From positions 186,001 to 250,000 of the forward strand of contig NZ_JACHOU010000003.1 in assembly GCF_014206975.1 (NCBI RefSeq): DNA of 64,000 nt, in the 5' to 3' direction. The DNA is from Aminobacter aganoensis (GTDB lineage: Bacteria; Pseudomonadota; Alphaproteobacteria; Rhizobiales; Rhizobiaceae). A model generated the notes under the pieces. That model searched no databases. It saw only the letters and a list, made by a program, of their open reading frames with translations, and was not told where the DNA came from. This document shows, piece after piece, positions 29,405-38,143 of this stretch (within the stretch, counting starts at the first letter, position 1; each line of letters opens with the position of its first letter). The translations under genes and the position numbers were made by a program.

Positions 29405-29725
29405 ATGGATCGTCTGGTTGAAGTGCTGGCAACCATCACAGCGATCGCCTTCAGCTGGCCCGATTTTACCCGGATGTTGGAAGTCAAGATCGAACAGACT
29501 CCTTCGACCCTCATGTCTGTTTGTGTGGCAGCGGCGGTCCATCTTGGAGTTATCGGGTATGCCTTCAAGCATATAGGCGCTGGACTTGGCCTCGCAGCTT
29601 GGACCGCAGGCATGGTGACTGCGTTGTCATTCCGCGTACATCGGGTTCCCATCGCCGCAAGGCTTCTTCTGGCTTGCTTGGCCTTTGCAGTGGTTCAAGC
29701 CAGTGCTGAAATTCCGCCCATCTAG
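29405..29725 (+). CDS. Small hypothetical membrane protein
   Basis: This 106-residue frame encodes three hydrophobic stretches (around 8-20, 36-60 and 64-100) with one basic loop (SFRVHRVPIAAR). No family is recognised. It is divergent from the HPP-CBS gene and shares the lower-GC composition of this region. It may be a small transporter or stress protein; coding status is likely but not certain. Confidence 0.5.
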   Translation: MDRLVEVLATITAIAFSWPDFTRMLEVKIEQTPSTLMSVCVAAAVHLGVIGYAFKHIGAGLGLAAWTAGMVTALSFRVHRVPIAARLLLACLAFAVVQASAEIPPI

Positions 29726-29888
29726 GAGCCCATTGGCGGTGGAATGGGCAGCGATCTGGTAGGTGAATTGTTGGCACTGAGAGGCCGGAAATCTGGATCT
29801 GATTTGCTTCACCTCACTGAAAGCTAGGTAGTTCAGGCAAGCGTTTGGCCGAGAGGCAAAAATATGAGTTTTCGCGCTGGCGCTTTTT

Positions 29889-30344
29889 TCAACGCGGTTC
29901 CCGCCTCGAAGCCAAAGTCGTCAGTATGGTGACCAGATCCGGGGACATGGAACTGATTTCGTCGAGGTGCACCTGGGAAAGAGCACGCAGTCGCAACTCG
30001 CTTTCTTCAGTTAGAGTTAGCAGTACACGACGTCCGTCCTCCGGGTCATGATTGCGATGTACCAGTCCCGCATCCTCGAGGCGTTTTGCGAGTTCGGCTG
30101 CGCTGTGATGGCGCACCAGCAGGCGTGACGCCAGATCACCGACGGAGAGCCCGTTGTCTTCGCCAAATCCTTTGATCGTTAACAGTGCCTGGTGCTGCTG
30201 GGCAGTTAGCCCCGCTTCTGAGGCAGCCGCTTCACTGAACCCTAGAAATTTCCTGATGGCATAACGAAACTCCGCAAGCCGACGATAGTCGACCGGCGAG
30301 GCATGTCCTTGAGCGCCTGCTGCACTTTTTTTCACCACGGCCAT
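29889..30344 (-). CDS. MarR-family transcriptional regulator
   Basis: This 151-residue protein has the MarR winged helix: GLTAQQHQALLTIKGF...LSVGDLASRLLVRHHSAAELAKRLEDAGLVHRNHDPEDGRRVLLTLTEESELRLRAL, with the wing DPEDGRRV. The ATG at 30344 was chosen because the upstream frame runs into the divergent ClC gene. The 58-bp gap to that gene carries a palindrome, so it likely controls both. Confidence 0.87.
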   Translation of the reverse strand: MAVVKKSAAGAQGHASPVDYRRLAEFRYAIRKFLGFSEAAASEAGLTAQQHQALLTIKGFGEDNGLSVGDLASRLLVRHHSAAELAKRLEDAGLVHRNHDPEDGRRVLLTLTEESELRLRALSQVHLDEISSMSPDLVTILTTLASRREPR

Positions 30345-30358
30345 TTTCAATCCTGCTA

Positions 30359-30379
30359 TTATATCGTAATACGATATAA
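30359..30379. promoter_or_regulatory. Perfect 21-bp palindrome between marR and the ClC gene
   Basis: TTATATCGTA-A-TACGATATAA lies 14 bp from the MarR start and 23 bp from the ClC start. Size and symmetry fit a MarR dimer operator that covers both divergent promoters. Confidence 0.75.
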
Positions 30380-30402
30380 ATTCCTCAAGCTGCCCCGACA
30401 CC

Positions 30403-32217
30403 ATGCCTATATCGACACAGACCAGTAAGCCAGTCGACGCCATGCTGGGGGGCCGCCATTCATCCCAGCCGCGCGTTGCAGATTTTACTGCTGATGCCCG
30501 CGTGCTGATGCTCATGGCAATCGCAGCGTTGGTGGGCGCTGTGGCCGTCGGGGCCGCCTGGGTCCTTCTTCGACTTATCGCGCTCTGCACCAACCTTGCC
30601 TATTTTGGGCGGGTTTCCTTCGAAGACGTGGTCATCGCGAATTCACCCTTGGGCTGGTGGATGGTCCCAGTGCCTGTGATCGGCTGTCTCATCATCGGGT
30701 TGATGGCACGTTTCGGTTCGGAGAAAATCCGGGGTCACGGCATCCCGGAAGCCATAGAAGCGATCCTCATCGGCAAAAGCCGCATAAGCGCCAAAGTTGC
30801 GATCCTGAAGCCTCTGTCCTCAGCGGTCTCGATCGGAACGGGTGGTCCCTTTGGTGCCGAGGGTCCGATTATCATGACCGGGGGTGCCATCGGGTCGCTG
30901 ATTGCGCAAACAGTCCATCTCAGTTCTGTCGAACGTAAGGCGCTGCTTGTCGCAGGCGCTGCCGCTGGCATGACCGCAATCTTCGGCACCCCATTGGCGG
31001 CGGTGCTGCTGGCGGTTGAGCTGCTGCTTTTTGAGTGGAAGCCCCGTAGTTTCCTGCCTGTGGTCATCGCTGTCGCTGTAGCCGCATCGGCTCGCACCTT
31101 GTTGCTGGATCCAGCGCCGCTGTTTGCGTATGCCGGACAAATGGGGCCATCGCTCGGCAATTTTTTGTCCTGGGCAGCAGTGGGAGTGATCTCGGGTCTG
31201 GCGTCTGGCTTGTTGACTGCGATGGTCTACGGTTCAGAGGATCTGTTTCAGAAGCTGCCGATCCACTGGATGTGGTGGCCCATGATAGGGGGCCTCGTAG
31301 TAGGCCTCGGAGGTTTGATGGAGCCAGCGGCTCTTGGCGTTGGTTATGACAACATCCGCCATTTCCTGACGGGCGATCTCAGCTTCAACGCCTCTCTGAT
31401 GTTGCTTGTGGTCAAGGCTGTCATCTGGGCCGTCGCGCTTGGTTCCGGCACATCCGGCGGCGTACTCGCGCCCCTTTTGATCTTCGGCGGCGCCATTGGC
31501 GCCTTGCTCACTCCGGTTTTGCCAAGCGCAGACACTGGCTTCTGGTCGCTTCTGGGCATGGCAGCGATGATGGGCGGAACCATGCGTTCACCGCTGACGG
31601 CCACCCTCTTTGCAATTGAACTTACCGGGGACCAGCATGCATTGCTGCCGCTGCTCGTTGCCTGCACGATCGCCTATGCCACGACCGTGCTTCTCCTCAA
31701 ACGTTCGATACTGACCGAAAAGATCGCCCGCCGCGGCCTCCACATCACCCGCGAGTACCAGGCCGATCCCTTCGAGCAGTCCTGGGTTCGGGACGTAATG
31801 GTCAAGGAACCGGATGCCATAGACACGTCGTGGACGATCGGTCGAACCATCGACCATTTCATGAGTTTGGAGCATCGCCATAAGAGCTATCCGGTCGTTG
31901 ACGCCAGCAAGATTGTGGTTGGCATGGTGTCACGCGGGGACGTGCTCGAGTGGATGAGTGACTCCGATGGCCCAGATCGCGAGAGCACGCTCGCACAGGC
32001 TATTGCGCCCGATCTCTTGTTGGGACGGCCGGATGAGCTTGTCAGTCACCTCGCGGATCGGATGACTGCATCTGGAATAGGACGCGTCCCCATTGTTGAT
32101 GCCGAAGGACGACTGGTCGGGCTTGTAGCCCGCAAGGATCTCCTCTCCGCAAGGGCGAGGCGCACTGCGGAAGAGCGTGACCACGCGAGGCTTCTGGGCC
32201 CGAAAGCCCAGCCTTAG
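30403..32217 (+). CDS. ClC-family chloride channel/transporter with CBS domains
   Basis: This 604-residue protein has the ClC fold: selectivity motif RGHGIPEA (about 110-117), the gating glutamate Glu153 in GPFGAEGP, and GTSGGVLAPLLIFGGAIGA, followed by two CBS domains (about 455-595: VRDVMVKEPDAIDTSWTIGRTIDHF and RVPIVDAEGRLVGLVARKDLL). Aligning FGTPLAAVLLAVELLL with E. coli ClC puts Leu where the internal proton glutamate (E203) sits, while the preceding Glu is kept; this may mean channel rather than exchanger activity. A linked MarR regulator probably controls it. Confidence 0.9.
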   Translation: MPISTQTSKPVDAMLGGRHSSQPRVADFTADARVLMLMAIAALVGAVAVGAAWVLLRLIALCTNLAYFGRVSFEDVVIANSPLGWWMVPVPVIGCLIIGLMARFGSEKIRGHGIPEAIEAILIGKSRISAKVAILKPLSSAVSIGTGGPFGAEGPIIMTGGAIGSLIAQTVHLSSVERKALLVAGAAAGMTAIFGTPLAAVLLAVELLLFEWKPRSFLPVVIAVAVAASARTLLLDPAPLFAYAGQMGPSLGNFLSWAAVGVISGLASGLLTAMVYGSEDLFQKLPIHWMWWPMIGGLVVGLGGLMEPAALGVGYDNIRHFLTGDLSFNASLMLLVVKAVIWAVALGSGTSGGVLAPLLIFGGAIGALLTPVLPSADTGFWSLLGMAAMMGGTMRSPLTATLFAIELTGDQHALLPLLVACTIAYATTVLLLKRSILTEKIARRGLHITREYQADPFEQSWVRDVMVKEPDAIDTSWTIGRTIDHFMSLEHRHKSYPVVDASKIVVGMVSRGDVLEWMSDSDGPDRESTLAQAIAPDLLLGRPDELVSHLADRMTASGIGRVPIVDAEGRLVGLVARKDLLSARARRTAEERDHARLLGPKAQP

Positions 32218-32677
32218 CGAAATCTGGGAAGGTGGTCGCCGCACCTACCGGGCTCGATCGTCACCATCGAACTCGCGACCATGCAGGGATTGGCATTCGC
32301 GGCGGTTCAAATCCTGGCAATCGTTACCGAGGGTTCGCTTCCGGATTGGCAGCCGGCCTTTCCCGCATGAGATCGCGCGACGTGGATTGCTTCCTGACCA
32401 CTGTCCGCCGAAGTTACCGTCGAGGCCATGACAGACAACTTCTCATGACGCGAACGATCAAGGTCGCGACGGTTGTGTTGGTTAACAACACAGCTCGCAT
32501 AGTGTGGGCATTGATGACCGGCGGTGCGCATCACAGGGTTGCCGCACCGATGAAAAATTCTAAGTCATTGTCTTTGTATTGAAAAATGCCAATGAGAAGA
32601 GAATAAAAAATATTTTCAAAAAAATTGCATAAAGGGTACAGCTGACGTTAGCCTTAGTCAGCAAGGAGACCTCGCGA
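32218..32677. other. Intergenic region before bhcA
   Basis: These 460 bp contain no convincing gene. Short frames at 32232-32582 have no recognisable product. The last 110 bp are AT-rich and should hold the bhc promoter; AAGGAG at about 32661 is the bhcA ribosome site. No IclR-type regulator gene precedes bhcA. Confidence 0.5.
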
Positions 32678-33868
32678 ATGAGCAGCCAGAACCCGATTTT
32701 CATTCCCGGCCCAACAAACATCCCGGATGTGTTGCGCAAGGCCGTGGACATGCCGACCATCGATCACCGCAGCCCGATTTTCGGAAAGATCCTTCATCCT
32801 GCTCTGGACGGGGTGAAGAAGGTGCTGAAGACGACGCAGGCAGAGGTTTTCGCATTCCCGTCGACGGGAACGGGCGGCTGGGAAACGGCTATTTCAAATA
32901 CTCTTTCGGCCGGGGACAAGGTTCTCGCCACGCGCAACGGCATGTTCAGCCATCGCTGGATCGACATGTGCCAGCGTCACGGCCTCGATGTCGCGGTCGT
33001 TACCCAGAACTGGGGCGAAGGCATTCCGGCGAACATCTTCGAGGAAATGCTCGTGGCCGACAAGGCGCACGAGATCAAGGCGGTCCTGGCCACGCACAAC
33101 GAAACGGCCACGGGCGTTCGTTCGGATATCGCTGCAGTTCGCCGTGCCCTTGATGCGGCCGGCCACCCAGCCCTGCTTTTCGTCGACGGCGTCAGCTCGA
33201 TCGGTTGCATGGATTTCCGGATGGACGAATGGCGGGTAGACGTCGCCGTTGCCGGCAGCCAGAAGGGGTTCATGCTGCCGCCGGGCCTCGCGATCGTTGC
33301 CTGTTCGCCGCGCGCACTTGCAGCCGCCGAAACCGCAGGCTTGCACCGGACGTTCTTCGACTTGCGCGACATGGCCAAGGGCTATGCCAACAATGGCTAC
33401 CCCTACACGCCGCCGGTCGGACTGCTGAACGGACTGAAGCTCTCGACCGAGATGCTCCTGGAAGAGGGAATGGAAAACGTGTTCGCGCGACACCACCGCA
33501 TCGCGAGTGGCGTGCGGGCGGCCGTGGCGGCCTGGGGACTGCGCCTGTGCGCTGCACGCCCCGAGCTCTACTCCGACACGGTCAGCGCAATTCGTGTCCC
33601 GGACGGTTTCGATGCCAACAAGATCGTCTCCCATGCCCTCAACGCATATGGCGTGGCTTTCGGCACGGGTCTTGGCGATGTCGCCGGCAAGGTCTTCCGC
33701 ATCGGCCACCTCGGCAGCCTGACCGACGTGATGGCCCTTTCCGGAATAGCCACGGCCGAGATGGTCATGGTCGACCTCGGCCTCCCCATCACGCTTGGTT
33801 CGGGCGTGGCCGCGGCGCAGCAGTACTATCGCCAAAGCATCGGCTCGCCGCAACAAAAGGCGGCCTGA
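32678..33868 (+). CDS. bhcA: Aspartate-glyoxylate aminotransferase BhcA
   Basis: This 396-residue class V PLP enzyme begins NPIFIPGPTNIPDVLRKAVDMPTIDHRSPIFGKILHPALDGVKKVL and has the PLP Lys in AGSQKGFMLPPG. In the beta-hydroxyaspartate cycle it transfers the amino group of aspartate to glyoxylate, giving glycine and oxaloacetate. Serine-glyoxylate aminotransferase is the nearest alternative, but the following bhcBCD genes fix the role. It is the first gene of a tightly packed operon. Confidence 0.93.
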   Translation: MSSQNPIFIPGPTNIPDVLRKAVDMPTIDHRSPIFGKILHPALDGVKKVLKTTQAEVFAFPSTGTGGWETAISNTLSAGDKVLATRNGMFSHRWIDMCQRHGLDVAVVTQNWGEGIPANIFEEMLVADKAHEIKAVLATHNETATGVRSDIAAVRRALDAAGHPALLFVDGVSSIGCMDFRMDEWRVDVAVAGSQKGFMLPPGLAIVACSPRALAAAETAGLHRTFFDLRDMAKGYANNGYPYTPPVGLLNGLKLSTEMLLEEGMENVFARHHRIASGVRAAVAAWGLRLCAARPELYSDTVSAIRVPDGFDANKIVSHALNAYGVAFGTGLGDVAGKVFRIGHLGSLTDVMALSGIATAEMVMVDLGLPITLGSGVAAAQQYYRQSIGSPQQKAA

Positions 33869-33881
33869 AGGAGCCTGGAAG

Positions 33882-34829
33882 ATGTACATCCCGACCCTGA
33901 ATGACATGCTCGCGGCGCGCGAGCGCATCTCTCCATTCGTCCATCGCACGCCGGTGTTGACCTCGCGTATCCTCAACGAGCTTTCCGGCGCCGAGCTCTT
34001 TTTCAAATGCGAGAACCTGCAGAAGGCAGGGGCGTTCAAGGCACGAGGTGCTTCCAATGCCGTTTTCGGCCTGTCCGAGGAGCAGGCACGCAGGGGCGTT
34101 GCAACCCATTCGAGCGGCAATCACGGAACATGCCTGAGCTACGCGGCAGGTCGGCGAGGTATTCCCTGTACGGTGGTGATGCCACGCACGGCGCCACAAG
34201 CGAAGAAGGACGCGGTCAAGGGCTATGGCGGCACGGTCGTCGAGTGCGAACCCTCGACGACGAGCCGTGAAGCCGTGTTTGCCGAAGTGGTTGCCAAGAC
34301 CGGGGCTGAGTTTGTCCATCCCTACAACGATCACCGCGTCATTGCCGGGCAAGCGACGTGCTCGGCCGAGCTGATCGAGCAGGTTGAAAACCTGGATGCC
34401 GTCGTGGCGCCGATCGGTGGGGGCGGGATGGTCTCGGGTACGTGCCTGACCCTCTCCAGCCTTGCGCCGCATCTCAAGATTTATGCCGCGGAGCCGGAAC
34501 AGGCGGACGACGCCTACAGGAGCTTCAAGGCAGGCCACATCATCTCTGACGATGCGCCCGATACGGTTGCCGACGGACTCAAGGTACCTCTCAAGGACCT
34601 CACCTGGCACTTTGTCAGAAACTTCGTCACCGACATCCATACCGCCTCGGAACACGAGATAGTCGATGCGATGAAGCTGATCTGGAAGCGATTGAAGATC
34701 GTCATGGAACCGTCGAGCGCCGTTCCATTGGCAACTATTCTGAAGAATCGGGAAATCTTCGCCGGCAAGCGCGTCGGCGTCATCATTACTGGCGGCAATG
34801 TCGACGTCGACAAGCTGCCGTGGAACTAA
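33882..34829 (+). CDS. bhcB: Beta-hydroxyaspartate dehydratase BhcB
   Basis: This 315-residue fold-type II PLP enzyme of the threonine dehydratase/serine racemase group has Lys53 in KAGAFKARGASNAV as Schiff-base residue, the SSGNHGTCLSYAAG loop and the glycine-rich PIGGGGMVSGT phosphate site. In the cycle it converts beta-hydroxyaspartate to iminosuccinate with loss of water. It lies 13 bp after bhcA, with AAGGAG before its start. Confidence 0.9.
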   Translation: MYIPTLNDMLAARERISPFVHRTPVLTSRILNELSGAELFFKCENLQKAGAFKARGASNAVFGLSEEQARRGVATHSSGNHGTCLSYAAGRRGIPCTVVMPRTAPQAKKDAVKGYGGTVVECEPSTTSREAVFAEVVAKTGAEFVHPYNDHRVIAGQATCSAELIEQVENLDAVVAPIGGGGMVSGTCLTLSSLAPHLKIYAAEPEQADDAYRSFKAGHIISDDAPDTVADGLKVPLKDLTWHFVRNFVTDIHTASEHEIVDAMKLIWKRLKIVMEPSSAVPLATILKNREIFAGKRVGVIITGGNVDVDKLPWN

Positions 34830-34839
34830 GGAGAAGACG

Positions 34840-36003
34840 ATGAACGCATCTGCAAGCTTTGCCGGTCTCGAGGTCGGTTTCGACGTGCCTGCGCTGCCGG
34901 GCATGAATGAAGCGGACATCCAGACGCCTTGCCTGATCCTGGACCTGGACGCGCTCGAGCGGAATATTCGCAAGATGGGCGACTATGCGAAGGCCCACGG
35001 CATGCGCCATCGCGCTCACGGCAAGATGCACAAGTCAGTCGACGTGCTCAAGTTGCAGATGGAGATGGGCGGGGCCATCGGAGTCTGCTGCCAGAAGGTA
35101 TCCGAGGCGGAGGTATTCGCCCGCGCCGGCATCAAGGACATCCTGGTTTCGAACCAGGTCAGGGACGCCGCCAAGATCGACCGCCTTGCCAGGCTGCCGA
35201 AGCTGGGAGCCCGCATCATCGTGTGTGTCGACGACCGGGCCAATGTCTCCGATCTTTCCGCTGCTGCGCAAAGGCATGGGACGACGATCGAGTGCTTCGT
35301 CGAGATCGATTGCGGTGCCGGCCGCTGCGGCGTGAAAACGACCGAGGAGGTGGTCGACATTGCACAGGCAATCGCCGCCTCGCCAGGATTGTCGTTCGCC
35401 GGCCTCCAGGCATATCAGGGCGCGATGCAGCATATGGACAGCTATGAGGCGCGAAAGGCCAAGCTCGACGCTGCAATTGCGCAAGTGGCTGATGCAACAG
35501 CGGGCCTCAAAGCTGTCGGCCTCGATCCGGCACTGGTGTCCGGCGGCGGCACCGGCTCCTACTATTTCGAGTCGGGCTCGGGCGTGTACAACGAACTCCA
35601 ATGCGGCTCGTATGCCTTCATGGACGCGGACTACGGACGTATCCAGGACAAGGACGGCAAGCGCATCGATCAGGGCGAGTGGGAGAACTCGCTGTTCATC
35701 CTGACATCCGTGATGAGCCACGCCAAATCCCACCTGGCCGTCGTTGACGCCGGCCTCAAGGCCCAGTCCGTCGATAGCGGACTGCCCTTCGTCTACGGGC
35801 GCGACGACGTCAAATACATCAAATGCTCGGACGAGCACGGTGTGGTCGAAGACCCGGACGGCGTGCTCAAGATCAACGAAAAGCTCAAGCTGGTGCCCGG
35901 GCACTGCGACCCGACCTGCAACGTGCACGACTGGTACGTCGGCGTGCGCAATGGAAAGGTCGAAACGTTGTGGCCGGTTTCGGCCCGCGGCAAGGCATAT
36001 TGA
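34840..36003 (+). CDS. bhcC: Beta-hydroxyaspartate aldolase BhcC
   Basis: This 387-residue protein is of the D-threonine aldolase-like, alanine-racemase-fold family: IQTPCLILDLDALERNI at the start, the PLP Lys62 in RAHGKMHKS, and metal-ligand motifs near the C-terminus (LVPGHCDPTCNVHDWYVGV, with His and Cys). It condenses glycine and glyoxylate to beta-hydroxyaspartate. It sits 10 bp after bhcB, with AAGGAG before the ATG. Confidence 0.92.
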   Translation: MNASASFAGLEVGFDVPALPGMNEADIQTPCLILDLDALERNIRKMGDYAKAHGMRHRAHGKMHKSVDVLKLQMEMGGAIGVCCQKVSEAEVFARAGIKDILVSNQVRDAAKIDRLARLPKLGARIIVCVDDRANVSDLSAAAQRHGTTIECFVEIDCGAGRCGVKTTEEVVDIAQAIAASPGLSFAGLQAYQGAMQHMDSYEARKAKLDAAIAQVADATAGLKAVGLDPALVSGGGTGSYYFESGSGVYNELQCGSYAFMDADYGRIQDKDGKRIDQGEWENSLFILTSVMSHAKSHLAVVDAGLKAQSVDSGLPFVYGRDDVKYIKCSDEHGVVEDPDGVLKINEKLKLVPGHCDPTCNVHDWYVGVRNGKVETLWPVSARGKAY

Positions 36004-36049
36004 GCAATTCCCCGGGGGCTTGGCCCGGTTTTTCTGAGGATGAGATTTG

Positions 36050-37015
36050 ATGATCATCGTACCCGAACGAGAGATCGCCCGGCTTGTTTCGGCCGTTGAT
36101 TGTTTTGCAGCGGTCGAGAGGGTCTTCGCCTCCATGGCAAAGAAGTCGGCCTCGAACCTCCCGGTCGTTCGCGAAGCGATCGGTCATGTCGATGCCATCT
36201 ATGGCGTCAAGTCGGGCATCGATCGCGGCGGCCTCGTGCTTGGTTTGAAATCGGGCGGTTTCTGGCCGAACAACGCTTCCAGGGGGCTCACGAACCATCA
36301 GTCGACCATCATGCTGTTCAATGCCGATACTGGAGAGTGCCGGGCCGTAGTCGGCGCCAATTTATTGACCGCCTTGAGGACAGCCGCCGCGTCGGCGATC
36401 TCCATCAAGTATCTGTCTCGTCCGGACTCCAAGGTCCTGGGGATTGTTGGAGCGGGCCATCAATCGACTTTCCAGCTTAAAGCGGCGTTGCAGCAGCGCG
36501 CGTTCGAAAAAGTGGTGGGATGGAACATCGTCCCGCAGGATCTGGTCCGCCTCGAAGCTGTGGCTGCAGAGCACGGCCTGCCATTTGAACGTGTCGATCT
36601 CGATACGCTAGGAGCCCAGGCTGACGTCATCATTACGATCACGTCCTCGTTTGATCCGATTCTGCGGGCAGGGCAGGTGCGGCCAGGAACGCATCTGGCG
36701 TGCATGGGGACCGACACAAAGGGTAAGCAGGAGGTCGACGCGCGACTGCTGGCCAATGCAACTGTGTTCACGGACGAAATCGCGCAGGCGGTCACGATCG
36801 GAGAAACCCAGCACGCCGTTGCCGAGGGGCTCGTGGACGCCAGCGCCATCATCGAGATCGGTGCCGTCATCAACGGGGATCATCCCGGGCGCGTCAGCGC
36901 GGAGGAAATTACCCTTTTCGACGGAACCGGCGTTGCGTTGCAGGATCTTGCAGTGGCGTCAGTTGCCGTCGAGCGGGCGGTTGCCACGGGGGTGGCCACC
37001 ACGGTCGACTTCTAG
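36050..37015 (+). CDS. bhcD: Iminosuccinate reductase BhcD
   Basis: This 321-residue protein belongs to the ornithine cyclodeaminase/mu-crystallin family: the Rossmann loop VLGIVGAGHQSTFQL and GTHLACMGTDTKGKQEVDARLL are visible. In the cycle it reduces iminosuccinate to aspartate with NAD(P)H, closing the loop. I chose the ATG at 36050; a TTG codon directly before it is not needed. It is convergent with the LysR gene. Confidence 0.9.
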   Translation: MIIVPEREIARLVSAVDCFAAVERVFASMAKKSASNLPVVREAIGHVDAIYGVKSGIDRGGLVLGLKSGGFWPNNASRGLTNHQSTIMLFNADTGECRAVVGANLLTALRTAAASAISIKYLSRPDSKVLGIVGAGHQSTFQLKAALQQRAFEKVVGWNIVPQDLVRLEAVAAEHGLPFERVDLDTLGAQADVIITITSSFDPILRAGQVRPGTHLACMGTDTKGKQEVDARLLANATVFTDEIAQAVTIGETQHAVAEGLVDASAIIEIGAVINGDHPGRVSAEEITLFDGTGVALQDLAVASVAVERAVATGVATTVDF

Positions 37016-37045
37016 AGCCGGGACAAGCAACCGATCTTAGCTCAG

Positions 37046-37079
37046 CTGTCAGCTGCTGGCCGATGTTGGCAGCTGACAG
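37046..37079. terminator. Hairpin between convergent bhcD and lysR
   Basis: CTGTCAGCTGC and GCAGCTGACAG form a perfect 11-bp stem with a 12-nt loop. No T-run is seen on either strand, but placement between convergent genes suggests a bidirectional transcript end. Confidence 0.5.
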
Positions 37080-37142
37080 GGGCTGATGGCAGCCTAGCTT
37101 CCTTGAACAGACCAAGCCGCGGTTTGTCGATCTGACCAGTCA

Positions 37143-38030
37143 TTAACACAGTTCACGTTGGCAGTAGTCCCAGAACTTCTCCGCCGCTGCGCTCGGTTTC
37201 CGGTTTGCCAGCCGCACCAGCATGATGCTCCGGTGCGTCTGGGGCTTGACCATGATCCGGGGGACGCAACGAAAGGACTGTGCGTTCCGCATCGCATTCG
37301 CGGGCAGGATGGCGATGGCAAGTCCTTGTTCCGCCAAGGCAAGCGCGGTCGTTCCGAATGTGACTTCATAGCGGGTGTTGAGCGGTATTCCCAGTTGACC
37401 CGCCGTCCTGTCGACGATGTGGCGAAGCGGGCTGTTGCGATCCAGCAGCGCCAGCGGCGCGTTTCCCAATTGCCGCCAACTGACGGATTCAGCGGCGGCG
37501 AATGGATGATCCGGTGCGACATATGCCGTCATCTGATCGGTTTGAACCATTTCCTGATAGATTCTCGGATCGGCCTCCACCTTCGTCGCAATGGCGAAGT
37601 CGACCGCGTCGTTGCGCACCAATTCGACCAGATTCTGCTCCGCCGTATCGCGGATGACGACGCGTATGCCAGGAAAGTCGGCATCGAACTTCCGGATTGC
37701 GGTTGGCAGGTGCCCGGAGGCCAGCACCGAGGAACAGGCCACCCGGCATTCGCCGAGTGCCAGGCTCGACAAATCGCCGGAGGTTTCCTCCAAACGCTGG
37801 AGATCCGACATGATGCGCTCCGCAATCGGCAACAGTTCCAGCCCGGCCTGCGACAGCCGGACACCTCGCGTATTGCGGTCGAAGAGAGAGACCGACAGCG
37901 TTAGTTCGAGGTCGCGGATCAACATGCTGAGCGAGGGTTGCGTCACGCCGAGCACGTTCGCCGCCTGTGAGAAACTCTGCTGCCAGGCGATGGTGACAAA
38001 GGCTTGAATCTGTCTGTTCGTGATCTTCAT
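37143..38030 (-). CDS. LysR-family transcriptional regulator
   Basis: This 295-residue protein has the LysR helix-turn-helix (RQIQAFVTIAWQQSFSQAANVLGVTQPSLSMLIRDLELTLSVSLFDRNTRGVRLSQAGLELL) and a substrate-binding-type effector domain (about 90-290). It is convergent with bhcD and divergent from the reductase gene at 38144, so its main target is probably the oxygenase gene set. Its effector is likely a pathway intermediate. The ATG at 38030 matches the family start. Confidence 0.9.
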   Translation of the reverse strand: MKITNRQIQAFVTIAWQQSFSQAANVLGVTQPSLSMLIRDLELTLSVSLFDRNTRGVRLSQAGLELLPIAERIMSDLQRLEETSGDLSSLALGECRVACSSVLASGHLPTAIRKFDADFPGIRVVIRDTAEQNLVELVRNDAVDFAIATKVEADPRIYQEMVQTDQMTAYVAPDHPFAAAESVSWRQLGNAPLALLDRNSPLRHIVDRTAGQLGIPLNTRYEVTFGTTALALAEQGLAIAILPANAMRNAQSFRCVPRIMVKPQTHRSIMLVRLANRKPSAAAEKFWDYCQRELC

Positions 38031-38055
38031 CACCTGCCCTAGCTTATAAAAAAAT

Positions 38056-38071
38056 CTTATTTCTCCATAAG
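38056..38071. promoter_or_regulatory. Candidate LysR binding site
   Basis: CTTAT-TTCTCC-ATAAG is a perfect interrupted palindrome, containing a T-N11-A LysR box, in the 113-bp gap between the divergent LysR and reductase genes. An additional CTTATA...ATCTTAT direct repeat lies beside it. Confidence 0.5.
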
Positions 38072-38143
38072 GATTAATCCAATTTAGCTTGCATTCACAA
38101 CCCTTTCGGCTGGTCCGCAAAGGAAGCTAGGAGAACCCCAGCT

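Noticed and set aside
32232-32582. 116-codon frame before bhcA
   Set aside because: No recognisable product, poor composition and no ribosome site.
32678-33868. Serine-glyoxylate aminotransferase of the serine cycle
   Set aside because: The family is the same, but the following bhcBCD genes define the beta-hydroxyaspartate cycle; no serine-cycle genes are nearby.
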